DNA from: Kalmusia sp. IMI 367209
Lineage: Eukaryota > Ascomycota > Dothideomycetes > Pleosporales > Didymosphaeriaceae
NCBI GenBank assembly: GCA_027946365.1
Contig: JAPEUQ010000019.1
Coordinates: 248,001 to 312,000, forward strand
Length of the DNA stretch: 64,000 bases
Direction of reading: 5' to 3'
In this document: piece after piece, positions 31,547-42,933 of the stretch
How positions within the stretch are numbered: position 1 is the first letter of the stretch
How the letters are laid out: the number at the start of each line of letters is the position of its first letter
The notes under the pieces: model-generated
Told to the model about the DNA's origin: nothing
Database searches by the model: none
Seen by the model: the letters and a program-made list of their open reading frames with translations, nothing else
Program-made: the position numbers and the translations under genes

Positions 31547-32099
31547 TCAAGCCCTCCTCTTAATGAAGCTATCAAGGTCTTCTTTCGTCGCCACTCCCAG
31601 CACAAACTTCCTTGACCCGTCTGTCACAACTGCGAAATCTTGTTTCCCGGACCCATCTACCCCACCATTGAAGAATTCTTCCAGCTCCTCTAGTGGTGTC
31701 TCCAGCGTGATGACTTTGTACCGTGTGCCGCGCCTTCTGAATTTTTGCATTGCAGCCTCCACCGGATCGCTGTCCTTGACTTTGCCTTCTTTGAGGAGTT
31801 GTTGAAGGCGAGGAATGCTGATGTATCCGAGAAGCGCGCGCTTTTCTTGCGACGTTACCGTAAGATGTGTATAGTCGCGTTCGAGCCCGGACATTAAAGC
31901 GTGCGAGATAGGATCGGTAGGCCGGCAAGAGAGCGCGGGCGGAGGCTCAAGATCTTCCACGGTCGCCTACAAACGGTTAGCTACGACGTGCAGGATTTAT
32001 GCGGCCAGTACTTGCCCCACGATATTTGTTCGCCCATAATGACTGAAAATCACTATTTTCTGTACTGCTCGCGGCAGTAATGGGAGCTTCGGTAGCCAT
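31547..32099 (-). CDS. Two-CBS-domain protein with a GC-AG intron
   Basis: Exon 1 32099-32016 and exon 2 31966-31547 give 167 residues. The intron starts GCAAGT rather than GT; using that GC donor restores WANKYRG then ATVEDLEPPPAL in frame, and no GT donor does. A Bateman pair follows: the first CBS unit covers PTDPISHALMSGLERDYTHLTV to GYISIPRLQQLL, the second covers DPVEAAMQKFRRRG to FAVVTDGSRKFVLGVATKEDL. Such small proteins are conserved in ascomycetes and probably sense adenosine nucleotides; the partner is unknown. Confidence 0.78.
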
Positions 32100-33048
32100 G
32101 GTTGCGGATGGAGGTGGGGTGGCGGGGTAGCTTCGAACGTTGGGATGCTTAGAGTTCTTCCCCACGCTAGCCGCGCACGAGCCATTAGTGAATCTAGCGA
32201 CGTCCTTTTACATGTCGCATGCCGCCGGGTGCTTTGAGTACGGAAATAGTAGCGCCGACACGGGATCAGAAATCCTCACTTCCTTTACAACCGTATCATA
32301 GAGAGTTTTATTCGAGGAGACGTGGAACACTCGTAGGATATGTGACAACCCAATGTCTCGATGGTTGTCATATTCGCAAAATCTGCCCTCATTCACGGTG
32401 CTGTAGGAAAAGACGCTGTAGAGTGCACTGGATGATACGCTCCCTTTCTTCTCGTCACCTGAGTGGAAAGAGCACTGTGATATCAGACTAGATTGCATTT
32501 TTGTTCCTTCATCTGTGAAGCACTGCGCCTCACAGTAACGTCTATTCGACCTTTGACTTATTCGATTGAGTGACGCAATACATCCACATGGATTGAACCG
32601 TTGACTAATATGAAGGGCCGTTGAGAATCTCTTGCATAGGTGATAGTTATAGACAACCCTTTCAGTCGAAGACAACCAAGTGCAATGGGGTGTCTCTGTA
32701 AGCGAGTCTGGCCCATCAAGGCTTATGGATGTGCCATGAACAATCATCGGGCAATCAGGACGTGGAGTCTTCCCTGAAGATGCAGTAGTTGCAGTCTTCA
32801 AGAAAAGTAAACACATTGAAAAACAATCCTGTACGAACCTAGCTCCCGAGTCATCGACGTCGTGCCGCCTACTGAGCAGATCTTCTCTAGCCTGCGCACT
32901 GTTGACTTCGAACTCTTGACATGCGCGACAGATATTCAATATATCGATCTCCTTGGGGAGCTTCTCCGATCCGTCTTGGTGATCATTGAGCTTCTCTTCG
33001 GACTTCCGTGCGAAAGACCCCAGATGCTCAGCCTCGGTCGAATATGAT
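32100..33048. other. Intergenic, 0.95 kb
   Basis: A minus-strand frame of 243 codons (32939-32208) lacks an ATG start and has no domain or conserved look, so I do not call it a gene. Nothing else seen. Confidence 0.45.
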
Positions 33049-34437
33049 TCAATCCTTGCGCGACAATTCTCGCCCTGGGGATTCAGTAGGCGACCGGGTG
33101 ACTTGGCGGGCGGACCTGCTACGTGATCTTGATCTGGAAGACGCTCCCTGCTTTCGCTTTTTCACATCAGCTCGTGGTTCAGAATCTTCAGAAGTAACAG
33201 AACGTCTGCGTCTTCTCTCCCTTCGCGCATATGGTGGGGTGACAGACCGTGACCGTGAGTCGGGCGATCGTGATTCAGAAAGACTGCGTCGACGGCGTGG
33301 CGGGCCCCGAGAACGGGATCGTGACAGCCTGAGTGATGGTGAGCTTGACTTGTCCATCGGCGTACGAGATCTAGAGTGAGGCCTGGGTAACCTTCGGCTA
33401 TCGTCGCTTGGGGACCAGGCCCTCTCGCGGCTTCTAGCCCTATGTCGACGCGGGGGAGTCCTCGACCTCGACCTGAACGAAGGTGAGCGACGGGAACGAC
33501 GGACTGGGGATCTGGACCGGTCAGAAGAAGGTGCTCGGCGGGATCGTCGCGGAGGGCTCCTTGACCGGCTTGCAGACGGGGACCGCGGGCGACGGCGCAT
33601 AGGTGACCTAGAGCGCCTCGGGGCAGGAGAACGACGGCGTTCACGAGACCTATCGCGACGTCCTCCGCCACGACCGCGGCCTCCTGGAACGTATATATCC
33701 CGCTCGCGACGGGGTGGAGAACCCCTGCGTCCCCTATGCCAATCAGCATCCTATGAAGCATGTATGTTATTGAGTACGTACGGCGGCGGAGACCGTCCAT
33801 CACGACGACGAGGGCCTCGGTCACCTCGGAAACCACCACGGCCTCGGCCTCGCTCGGTACGTTCGTGACCACGATCAGAACGCTCGGCGCGGCGGAAGGA
33901 GTCTACCATCTCCTCTTGATCCTTCAATTGTGTGCGACGGCTTTGGGCAGCGGCCTTTGACGCCTGTTCATCAATGTCAGCGGTGTCAATCCATACGCGG
34001 AGCTTCAGATGACCCAACACACCCTATCTTGCTGAAGCTCCAGCTTCTTTGCGTCCAACATCGCCTGTGGTACACCCAATGGGCTCTCCTGCGCGCTTAG
34101 CATCAGGTTCCATAGCTCTTTGCAGAACTTGGGACAGTCGTCATTGAGAAAGCCTTGGAGCGAAAGCTGGAGCTCCTTGATCTTTGGCTGCAAGTAATGA
34201 GGTTAATTGACGCGAACACTTGTTGCGTGTGTGTATACTGACGTATTGGGTTTCTTCGATCATGTTGTATGTCATATCGACCACGATATCATCGTCTTCG
34301 AGGATCTCGTTGATTCTGCTTGCGATCCATGTCTTGATGACATCTATGTTGACTTTCTTGGTATCAACCCGCTTGTCGAACTCGGGTGGAAACTTGGTCT
34401 CTTGTAGGACCTTCTTGGTGGCTTTATCTAGCGTCAT
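33049..34437 (-). CDS. PWI-domain SR protein, SRRM1-like splicing coactivator
   Basis: Four exons (34437-34243, 34187-34023, 33963-33782, 33733-33049) join in frame to 408 residues. The N-terminal PWI domain spans about residues 25-110: FPPEFDKRVDTKKVNIDVIKTWIASRINEIL..DDIVVDMTYNMIE then LQLSLQGFLNDDCPKFCKELW. It is followed by a charged helix (QSRRTQLKDQEEMVDSFRRAE), an RG-rich part (RGRGRGGFRGDRGPRRR) and a long RS/RP-rich tail ending RKD. This is the layout of SRm160/SRRM1, a nuclear protein that links splicing complexes and binds RNA through PWI. The strongest branch-point style introns of the window are in this gene. Confidence 0.85.
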
Positions 34438-35227
34438 GATTGCGACGCTGCCTCCGACTGTAATCGTAGGTGATGAGAGGTGAAAGAGTGTCGCGCGGGG
34501 TGGACGCGTCAAGAAGGAGCGGAGCGCAGTTTGGAGCTAAAGATCTTGGCAGAGCCGATCAGCCGACCAATCAACGCTCCTTCCGCCCGCAGCAGCCCGA
34601 TCATCTCATGAACATTCACGACCAGCGTCCGGAGTCCAACTTTCAAGTACGCTTCATGTAGAAGCTTCTTGGGGCTTTTTGCGCACTGGTAATACCCATG
34701 AGAATAGCAAAAGATGTTGTGCAATCCACTATTGTACAAGAGGTTTTTGAATCCCCAAGATTTTACCAGGACCTATACTTTATAGCCGGCTGTGGAGACG
34801 TCTTTTCCCTCGAGAGCATAGTATCTCTAAGACTATTACCATTCACCGTATGTTTCTTATTGTTGAGCTGACATAGTTGTAAGAGTAGACCTCTCTCATG
34901 CTAAAGGGCTTTGCAACACATCAAACAGGGCTGTGACTGCCGTTTTATTTTCACTTTCTCAAACTGTAGCTGTACCTCCCACTTGGTCCTTCCCTCAACA
35001 GGTACGTCGATCAGGAAGCAAATACGAGATCTACAACTCGGCCGTCAACAACCCACATACATGCTCCACCTTCCATCCCAGCCTTCCCCTCCTACACCCC
35101 AGTCATTGCTCGTTGTGTCATCCTTTTCAATCCTTAACTCTCCATATCGCTTCCCTTCTTCTCGTCTTACCGGCACACCGAGCTCGGCTGGGCCAAGCTC
35201 GTCTCCTGGTCTTCTCGTCATCAAGTC
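34438..35227. other. Divergent promoter region
   Basis: 790 bases between two start codons. Pyrimidine-rich near 35070-35200, which may be 5' UTR of the Pro/Glu gene. No gene seen. Confidence 0.45.
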
Positions 35228-36510
35228 ATGTCTGATCTGGAACAGCCGCCATCTCCTCCAACCGTCGAAATAGAACAACCAGCGGATCCTACACCGACTA
35301 ATGAGGAGCCTCCCGTTCCTCCCCCGCCGACTCCAGCTGCAGAGGAGCCGCCGGAGCCAAGTATGTTGACGCACTCCCTTTGAACCAGCAGCTAACGTCC
35401 CGTGAGTTCTTCCAGAAGACACCATGGTCGTCACGACGGAAGATGGCAAGCCTGTTGAGGCCATCGTGACTGAGCCAGCTGAGGAGGGCATCGCGAAGGT
35501 CGAGGCCATTGTCGAGCCTGAACCTGAGCCGGAAGCGGCACCCGAGCCATCCCAGGAGGAGGAGCCTCCCAAGGAACCTGAGAAAGAGCCTGAGACTGAC
35601 CCCGATCCGCCGAAAGAGCCAGCTCCGGAGCCTGAGCCTCCGACAGAAGAGCCACCCACTGAGGAGTCACCGACTGAGGGGCCACAACCTGAGCCTTCTC
35701 CTGCCAAAGAAGAACCGCCTTTTCGAGCCTCCGGTGGAGAGGGTAGCCGAGCCCGAGCCTGAGGAAACACCCGAACCAGAGCCCGAGAAAGAACCTGATC
35801 CAGACCCCGAACCCGAGAAAGAACCCGACCCAGAACCTGAGCCTGAGAAACAACCTGACCCAGAGCCAGAGCCTGAGATACAACCTGATCCAGATCCAGA
35901 TCCAGGACCAGAACCAGAACCAGAATCCAAGCCCGAACAGGAACCTGAAAAGGAGCCAGAGATACAGCTAGAGCCAGAAAAGGAGGTCGAGCCCCAACCT
36001 GAGTCGGACCAGCCACCTGTCGTGTCGCGCGTTCAAGAAGAAGAACCAGCTCCTGAGCCTCCCGTAGAAGAGAAGGTTGAGGAAGAGCCCCAGTCAGAAC
36101 CCGAGCCACCTATTGAAGAGCAAAAGCAAGAGGAGCCGTCACCGCCTGAACCTGAGCCTCCAGTCGATGAGCCAAAGGAAGAGGCACCCGTGGTCGAAGA
36201 GAAGAAGGTAGAAGAACCACCGCCCGAACCCGAACCCGAGCCTCCAGTCAATGAAGAAAAAGGGGAGGAACCGCTAGTCGAGGAGCCAAAGGAGGAGTCA
36301 CCAGCAAGCGAAGAGCAAAAGCCAGAAGAGCCTCCCAAGCCACTTCCTCGCCGGAAGCGAGACGTCGTACGCGCCAAAGCTGTGCCCAAATTCCCTATCA
36401 AACTCATTGCGGGTGCAGAGATCGGAGCTGCTGCAGTGTTCTTGCTAAAGGAGAAGGCCAAAGGTGTCGATATCGCTCCGCAGCTTGATGCGCTCATGAA
36501 GGGTGGTTGA
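35228..36510 (+). CDS. Pro/Glu-repeat protein with C-terminal hydrophobic segment, one-base frame break
   Basis: Exon 1 35228-35361, intron GTATGT...TTCCAG, exon 2 from 35417. Exon 2 begins [20 protein letters not shown] and turns into long Pro-Glu repeats ([12 protein letters not shown] and variants). At 35720-35723 a run of four T breaks the frame; with three T the repeat continues ([17 protein letters not shown]) through to 36510. After the repeats come [14 protein letters not shown], a short hydrophobic stretch ([15 protein letters not shown]) and LDALMKGG. I recognise no family. The repeat could form an extended spacer between an N-terminal part and a membrane or organelle contact. On the opposite strand a 354-codon frame exists only because of the repeat. 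Confidence 0.5.
35760..35960 (+). repeat. Degenerate Pro-Glu-coding tandem repeat
   Basis: Units of 6-18 bases such as GAGCCTGAG and CCAGAACC repeat with small changes, coding for (E/D)P(E/D)PE blocks. Likely to vary in copy number between strains. Confidence 0.6.
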
Positions 36511-36909
36511 GAGCGTGTTCGCAGATCCCTTGTGTACACTCGCAGATTATTATTATTCCTAAGTTGCTACATACCAATTCTACTCATCTTGGAAACTCGG
36601 TGGGTGTTGACTGCTGGTTGAATAGCGTTGTGGACTCGAATAGGTCGAAAGCATCCTTGTTTCTCCAATGATATTTGTCCTCCATGCCGCTATTGCACAT
36701 GTAGCATTCTGTGCCTTATTTTTGCACTTAGAACTGCCTGCAGTGACCGCCAATTTTCTTGGATCACCACCCTTGCGTTCCGGGATGGGAAACCCAACCC
36801 GAGAGAGGAAATGAGAGACTCATCTCATATCCCGTGCTTTCGAAGAACAGCCACGCTCCTCTCAGCCCATAGTAATTCTTCAGAGATCACATCTCATCTC
36901 CACATCCTC
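36511..36909. other. Intergenic, convergent 3' ends
   Basis: About 400 bases without a supported feature. Confidence 0.5.
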
Positions 36910-37278
36910 TCAACCTCCAACAGCCCTCGCGACACTCGCCCTCGCCTCTTCCAAACCAGCGCCCAACTCTCCTCTCCTGTGCGCCTCTTTGACCGTATAA
37001 TGCAACTCGACCAGCTCCTTCGCGCGCTTGATATCCACATCCGTCTCCTCCTTTACCTCCGCCGGATTTGACACTGACGAGGATGCATTAGGGCGCGCGG
37101 AGACGAGTGCGAGAGCGGCAGCGGGGTCCTGTTTACTCTATCAGTCACTGCACAGAGCAGGAAAGGTGTGGGGGATAGAAAGAAAGAGGACGCAACGACG
37201 TACACAGACGCGCAGCGAGACGAGATCGGAGAGGATCTGCGCGAGTTGGAGCGTCGGCGGGGAATCGTGGTCTGCCAT
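36910..37278 (-). CDS. Small conserved-looking helical protein
   Basis: Exon 1 37278-37204 (MADHDSPPTLQLAQILSDLV) and exon 2 37128-36910, intron GTACGT...AAACAG, 97 residues. The C-terminal half is a long amphipathic helix (DVDIKRAKELVELHYTVKEA) followed by GLEEARASVARAVGG. I do not recognise a named family; a short coiled-coil adaptor is the best description. The overlapping plus-strand frames are poorer candidates because they lack splice support. Confidence 0.5.
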
Positions 37279-37561
37279 GTTCGCTTGTCGTTTCGTGCTG
37301 CTGGGCTGAATGGAATGTGGGATATGGAATGTGGAAGAGAGCCACGCTAGGGCTGCTAAGCTGGCTAATAACTCTCCACATGAGGCTCTGACGCGCGTGG
37401 TGGCTGTTCTGGGCGCCGACCTCGGTTCGGCAGGGGTCCCGATGATAGTGGGTCGGGAGCGCAACCGCACTTCGTCGATCCATTGTACATACGTACATAT
37501 ACGCATTCGTTCACTTTGTTCGTTCGCTCTGTATATATTGGGATCGAGGATATTAGATGAG

Positions 37562-38639
37562 ATGGCGAGTATACAGTCTATCAAGGCGAATTGCCGGAAG
37601 GTACGTACAATTTGGGGATGGGAAGGGCACGTGGAGCTGTGGAAAAGAGAAGATGTGAAGAGCTTGGAATTGATGAGCATGAGCTTGTACTGCATTATCA
37701 AAGTAGAGCGGAATTGCAACTTTAAACATTGCGCTTGGTCTAAGAGATATTTGCGTTTGAGTGGCTGCAATTCTCGCCCACACATTGCTACATCGCGAAT
37801 AGAGAATGCCAATTGCTGATACTTGTCACAGGTCATGTGCATAGGCCGGAACTATGCGTAAGCTACAGCTCCACTGGATTCCTACAGGTGTTGGAACCAC
37901 CACTAAAAGTATACAGCGACCACATCGCCGAACTCAACAGCGCCCGCCCCAAGCAACCCTTCTTTTTTCTGAAGCCCCCATCCTCAATCCTGCTCCCCGG
38001 GTCAGGTCCTGTCCTCCGCCCACGTGGCGTAACCATGCACTACGAAGTAGAGCTCGGTCTTATTATGGGCAAGACAGTGCGCGATCTAGATCCTGAAGAC
38101 ACGAAGGGAGCCATGGACGCTATCGAAGGTATAATCATTTCAATAATGTCATCCTTATATGCGATAGCTGTACCGAGATGTAACGAACTAACTGTTGATG
38201 TTTGATAACAGGATACCTGCTTGCCATCGACATGACTGCCCGCAACGTGCAAGACGAGGCGAAGAAGAAAGGTCTCCCCTGGTCAATCGCCAAAGGTTTC
38301 GACACTTTCCTCCCCATCAGCAACCTCATTGCGAAATCGCGCATTCCAAATCCGCAAAACGCTCATCTATGGCTGTCTGTTAATAATGAGATCAAGCAAT
38401 CCGACAATACCGAATTAATGCTTTTCCGAATCCCCAGGCAGCTGAGCGATATCAGCCGCGTGATGACCTTGGAGAAAGGTGACATCATATTGACGGGCAC
38501 ACCCAAGGGCGTTGGTCCCGTGAAGACTGGAGATATTATGAGGGCGGGGCTCAAAATCGACGGTAAAGATGTTGAAGAAGCCAAACTCGAGGTACCGGTT
38601 GTTGATCGGGAAGGCCCTTACGAGTTCAAGGAAACGTAA
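37562..38639 (+). CDS. Fumarylacetoacetate hydrolase family protein, FAHD1-like
   Basis: Four exons (37562-37600, 37832-37857, 37917-38128, 38212-38639) give 234 residues. FAHD1-type enzymes hydrolyse acylpyruvates and decarboxylate oxaloacetate in mitochondria. Marks: VMCIGRNYADHIAEL at the start, PFFFLKPPSSIL, HYEVELGLIMG with the metal-binding Glu pair, YLLAIDMTARNVQDEAKKKG (Asp ligand), WSIAKGFDTFLPIS, LTLEKGD-like MTLEKGDIILTGTPKGVGPV. The metal ligands E-x-E and D are all present. Exon 2 is only 26 bases, which annotation software could miss. The stop lies 2 bases from the convergent neighbour's stop. Confidence 0.85.
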
Positions 38640-38641
38640 TG

Positions 38642-40121
38642 TCATAGTTCAGCTCGAAAAAGATTTTGTCCACTCAGGAACTGTTTGAAATCAATGTGCC
38701 CGGGTCCCTGTTGTGCATGCTGCTCCTCGGGCACAGGGGGCATTCGGCGTGGCTTTGTCTTTAGTGGTTTTAGCACAGTCGCAGGAGTATCGTACGCTGG
38801 TCCAACTATTGGTTGGGGTCGTTGTGTCTCGTTCCAATCAAGCTCATACATGGTACCCTGAGCTGCCCTTCGACGACTTTTGCGAACCGGCTCTGGGACC
38901 TGTAATGGCTGTGGTTTCTTTTCCCGTCGCTTTCGTGGATTCACCTGACCTTTACCAACTTGTTGTGCTAACGTAGACACCGTAGGATGCTCGTTGATAG
39001 GCTTGGGGGCGGAGATGGGAGATCCCGGTCTCTTCTTGTTCTTGTTGAGAATAAGCCGAACTATCTTGGTTGGTCGTGGCTCTGGTGCTGTAGTGGAGGT
39101 TATAGATGGCTGGGGCTTCCTATTACGTCGTTGAGCTGTTGGCATAGTAAGCCTTAGCTTCTTCCTCGGGCTCGCCCCAAGTTGAGGAGCTTCTCGATTC
39201 GACGGCGAGATCTTTGGAACCATAGGTGCATTCAAGTCGAGGTCTTCAATCTCTTCCGCTTGAATAGTGGTTTGTGTTGTGCCCTGCGTATCAAGTTCTC
39301 GATGTACCATTTGCATCTGCTGTCGTGAGAAAAGACGTGCTTCGTTTTGCGCTTCGCTTCTGTGATCTGACTGATGAGACGTGGATCCCATAACATCTAG
39401 TGGGCTTTCACGATGGTCAGCAATCATTAGTAGAGTATGGCTGATGTACTGACCTTGGACCCGCTTCAGGGCTTCTAGGCACCTGTATGTACGGCTCTAT
39501 TACTGGCAGGGTTTTTTGGGCTTCCGTCAAATTCGTCACTTCCGCTTGGAGAGCTTGCATCTTTTCTTCGAACTTTTGTGCAAATTCGCCCAAGAAGCTG
39601 CGGAATTTGAACCCTTCTCGCGACCGTTGAAGTTCAAGAGTCTCCAGACGAGCATCGATGTTTTCTATTTCGTGCACATGCCTGCGACCCACATTATTCT
39701 TCACGCCGTGGAGCTCTCTCTCCAAGTCGTCAACTCGAGTACCCAGCAACAAGAGATCCCCGACAGTGCTATTTAGCTCTCGGTAAGACGTCATCAGTTT
39801 CTGCACTCTTTCTTGAGTCTTCCTAAAGTCACCCATGTCCTTGTCCACCTCGATGAGCCGCTTCTGGACAGTGCTTATGAACTCCTGCTGCTTTGATTCG
39901 AGCCGGTCGACACCAATTTTCGCGTTCTCAATGTCTTCGGCCATGGCAGTACATATCGCCGCGGCCTCCTCTGCCTTCCTAGTCCGTTGCTCCTGCTCTT
40001 TGAACTTTGCTTCCAGCGTATACATTCGCTCAAGCAGTGCTGCATTGTGCTGCTGCAACTCGTGTCGCCAAAGGAGATCGGACGGCGGTATGGGCCCTGA
40101 AGGTCGAGGAGGTAATGGCAT
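38642..40121 (-). CDS. Coiled-coil protein with basic C-terminal half
   Basis: Exons 40121-39454 and 39404-38642 give 476 residues. The N-terminal half is a long coiled coil (LLERMYTLEAKFKEQEQRTR onward to FLGEFAQKFEEKMQALQAEV) with heptads over about 180 residues. The C-terminal half is basic and Pro-rich, with several nuclear-localisation-like clusters (SPRKKLRL, NPRKRREKK, RKSRRRAA) and ends in DFKQFLSGQNLFRAEL. The look is of a nuclear or chromosomal structural protein, but I recognise no family. The ATG at 40121 (MPLPPRPSG) is preferred over an upstream TTG. Confidence 0.65.
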
Positions 40122-40604
40122 CTTTGCAAGTACCAAGGTCTGGCGGGCAAGGAGTGCACGTTGATGGAAACTTGGTCAAAGCTTGACTGCTGGTTCTCCG
40201 GAAGAAGAGGCACCAGGATGCAGAAAGAATGAGTGGTGGTTGTATGTTGTAGGAGCTGTCGCAAGTAGAGATGCGGGGTGGGTCGAGATGGATGGAGGAA
40301 GTGCGGCTGTCGTGCCTACCCCCCAGCGCAGCTCGAGCCTTCCCCAACTATAGACGCACCCGGCAAAGTCCTCATGTGTATCATGTGTTGTATACTAAGT
40401 TGACGCACAAAACACACATGGGTTTTGACGCCGTCAAATATCATCCTAGCAAAGAGCTCCTACCTAGTACCTCAACCTCATCTCGCGCGGTTTACGAGAA
40501 GCATCTGAAACTTTATAGTGAAGTATAGGGCTAGACTGAGGTGACAGAAAATGATTGATGGAGAGTTCACATAATTCTTATTATCTACCTACTCCCAGCC
40601 CGCG

Positions 40605-42933
40605 TCATGAGGCAGCTCGTTTCGGCCCCTTCGGCGCATCAACCAACATCTCATCCCTCTTCATTATCCTTACCTTCGTATCCTTCTTGATGCCCTCAGC
40701 CTCAATCGCAACACCATTCTCCTCCTTGGATCGCTCAGCAACACTCTTGTCGAAGCTGCTGGGATCGATGCCAAGGATGCCACCGACATTGTTGCGGTCA
40801 CCAGGCACGGAGAACTCGCGGAAAGCATACCGCCACTCGTTCAAGTGTCCGCGTATAGCTTTACCGACCTTGTCTTTGCCATTTTTTGGAATGGTGGCCT
40901 GTCCCGGTGATGGCGTAGACTGGGCGTGAGGATTGCTTATGCTTTGTGAGAATGCCTTCAAGGTATGACACAGCTTCATCGGGATGTAGACCTGATATCC
41001 ATTAGTTCATGAATCTGGGCAGATAAGCGAATGATTTACCATGAAGGTCAACGTAAAGCTCACGCGCGTCCGGCCCATTTTCCTTGTTACGCTCTTCGTA
41101 CAGAATCTGGGCGGCCTTGCGGTGAGCCTCTCGCATCAAGTTGTTCTCGCTCTGGCCACGAAGACTAAGAGCCTTGGCGGCACGAGAGTCACTGCGGTTC
41201 CAAGCCTGAGCTGCGCTCTGGAGGAACTTGTTCCTTAGGCTACCATGTTTAAAAGCCTCCTGTCGAGCTTGAAGATAAGCAGCGTTGGCTTTCTCGCCAG
41301 TCTCTAGCCAAGGAATGTGCTGGGGAGCGAGAATCGCTTGAGCTGCGACACTGTTCTCTCGCGAGCCAGTGAAGCTTTTCGTGGGGCGTAGGCCTTTGCG
41401 AAGCTGCGCAGGGGCAGGTGAAGGTGACATGCGCACGACATCAGCAAGGTTGTTCGGTCCGACAGGCTCTTTGTTGTTGTGACCATGCCCGCCACGCTTG
41501 CCATGATGTCGCTTTCCGGCTTTGGCTGCAGCCGCAGATCCTAAGCTTGGGAAAGCTTCGTTGTCATCTACAGCAGGCACTGATGGTGTCGGAGCTCGCG
41601 AATGCTGGCGACTAGTGCCTCTGGATTGCGGGCGACTCAGGCTCCCAGGAGTGAAAGTAGGAAATGGGCTCAACCCTGGAGGCGGGTGTTTTGGGCCGTT
41701 ACCGCTAAGTCCGTAAAGTTGCTCCAAGGAAGCCGTGTCCATGGCCGCGAATTGAGGTGTCCAACCGGGTGAGCCAGTGTTGTGGAGGGTTGGGAATTCA
41801 TAATCCTGCATGTGGAAGTTTGGAACAGCTGCTTGTAATGGTGGCGTGGAAGCGTCGGAAATAGCCAGACGAGCCATCACTGCGGTTGGATCGTGTGAAA
41901 ACATGCATGTGCTTCCAGCAAGACAATTACCATTCAGAAAGTATCTGGGGGAATCGGTTAATATCACTATAACGAGCTACGTGCAAAGCAATACTCACTT
42001 GCACAGTGTCTTTGTTGTGTCATGGCTGAATCTACAATCAGCCCTTGCGCAAGATCCCGAAGATAGGAAGTATTTGCAAATGATATTGCTCTTTGCCTGT
42101 CCCGCAGGCGTTGCAGGTCGAAAAGCGGGGCTCATCGACTTTCCAACCTGGAAGGTGGTCTGTTCAGGAACGGAGATGGGGACTTGCTGACCATCGAAGG
42201 ACTGGCCGCCCATGAGAGTGAGAAGAGCAGCACTTAGGTCATAGGCATTGGCTTCGAGGGCCTTTTCGATCTCCTCGTCAGGCCGGTCATCGCGGAGGAT
42301 AGATCGCAGCATGTCATACGGGCCCATATCTACTGTCTGAGGCTGAACCCATTCCGCAGCCGCACCGTTGAGCGTGCCGTCGCCGAGCAAGGATGAAGAT
42401 TCGGTGCTCCCAGAGTCATCGTTTACTAGCCAGTCTACGGAGTCGCTACCAAGGTCACCATAAAGCTCAGCGTTGGGACTCGCGCCTTCACTGAACTGAT
42501 ACGCGCTCAAGCTGGGGCTATGTGGGATGTGCGGACTCGAGAAGGCGAGGCGCGGGGATGGGCGTGGAGAGGTGAACGGAGAAGCATTAGAAGATTTGGC
42601 TCGCGTAAAAGCGGGAGGGGCGATGCCGAAGCCTGGAGGAGGGTGTATGGTTCGTGGCGAGTGATTGACGGGGGTGGGTACGCGGTTTGCCTGCCAGGGC
42701 GCCGGAGAGGCACGCCGGATGACGGTATGACGGCTGGGCGGCGGAGAGCTCGAGGAGCTGCCAGCGTCGCGGAAGCGCCAGAGGCAGTCGAGCACGACGT
42801 TCTCCAACGGCTTCCCAATAAGACCCGTCTCCTTGCGCAGCAGCTCCTCCAACTTGTCGGTCTTGTCTTCTTCGTCAAGCGCATCGTCCTGCAGGACCGG
42901 CAGCGCGGCGTCGTAAACCTCGTCGGAGACCAT
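40605..42933 (-). CDS. CCCH zinc-finger / DUF1771 / Smr endonuclease-like protein, one-base frame break
   Basis: Exons 42933-41999, 41944-41040 and 40991-40605. Order of domains: an N-terminal helical part, a Ser/Pro-rich region, a CUE-like helix bundle (LRSILRDDRPDEEIEKALE), two CCCH fingers (CKYFLSSGSCARADCRFSH and CKYFLNGNCLAGSTCMFSH, the second split by intron 1), a Ser/Pro linker, DUF1771 (YLQARQEAFKHGSLRNKFL) and an Smr domain (LYVDLHGLHPDEAV; TGTGHHS). This set resembles Cue2-type RNA nucleases that act on stalled ribosomes. At 40882-40887 a run of six T (six A on the coding strand) breaks the frame in the middle of the Smr domain; five would restore KNGKDKVGKAIRGHLNEW to the end, 741 residues. 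Confidence 0.75.

Noticed and set aside
32208..32939. 243-codon minus-strand frame
   Set aside because: No ATG at the start, no domain, no splice partners; codon use not convincing.
35045..36109. 354-codon minus-strand open frame
   Set aside because: It is antisense to the Pro/Glu repeat; repeats of this composition leave other frames open, and the product is low-complexity without start or splice context.
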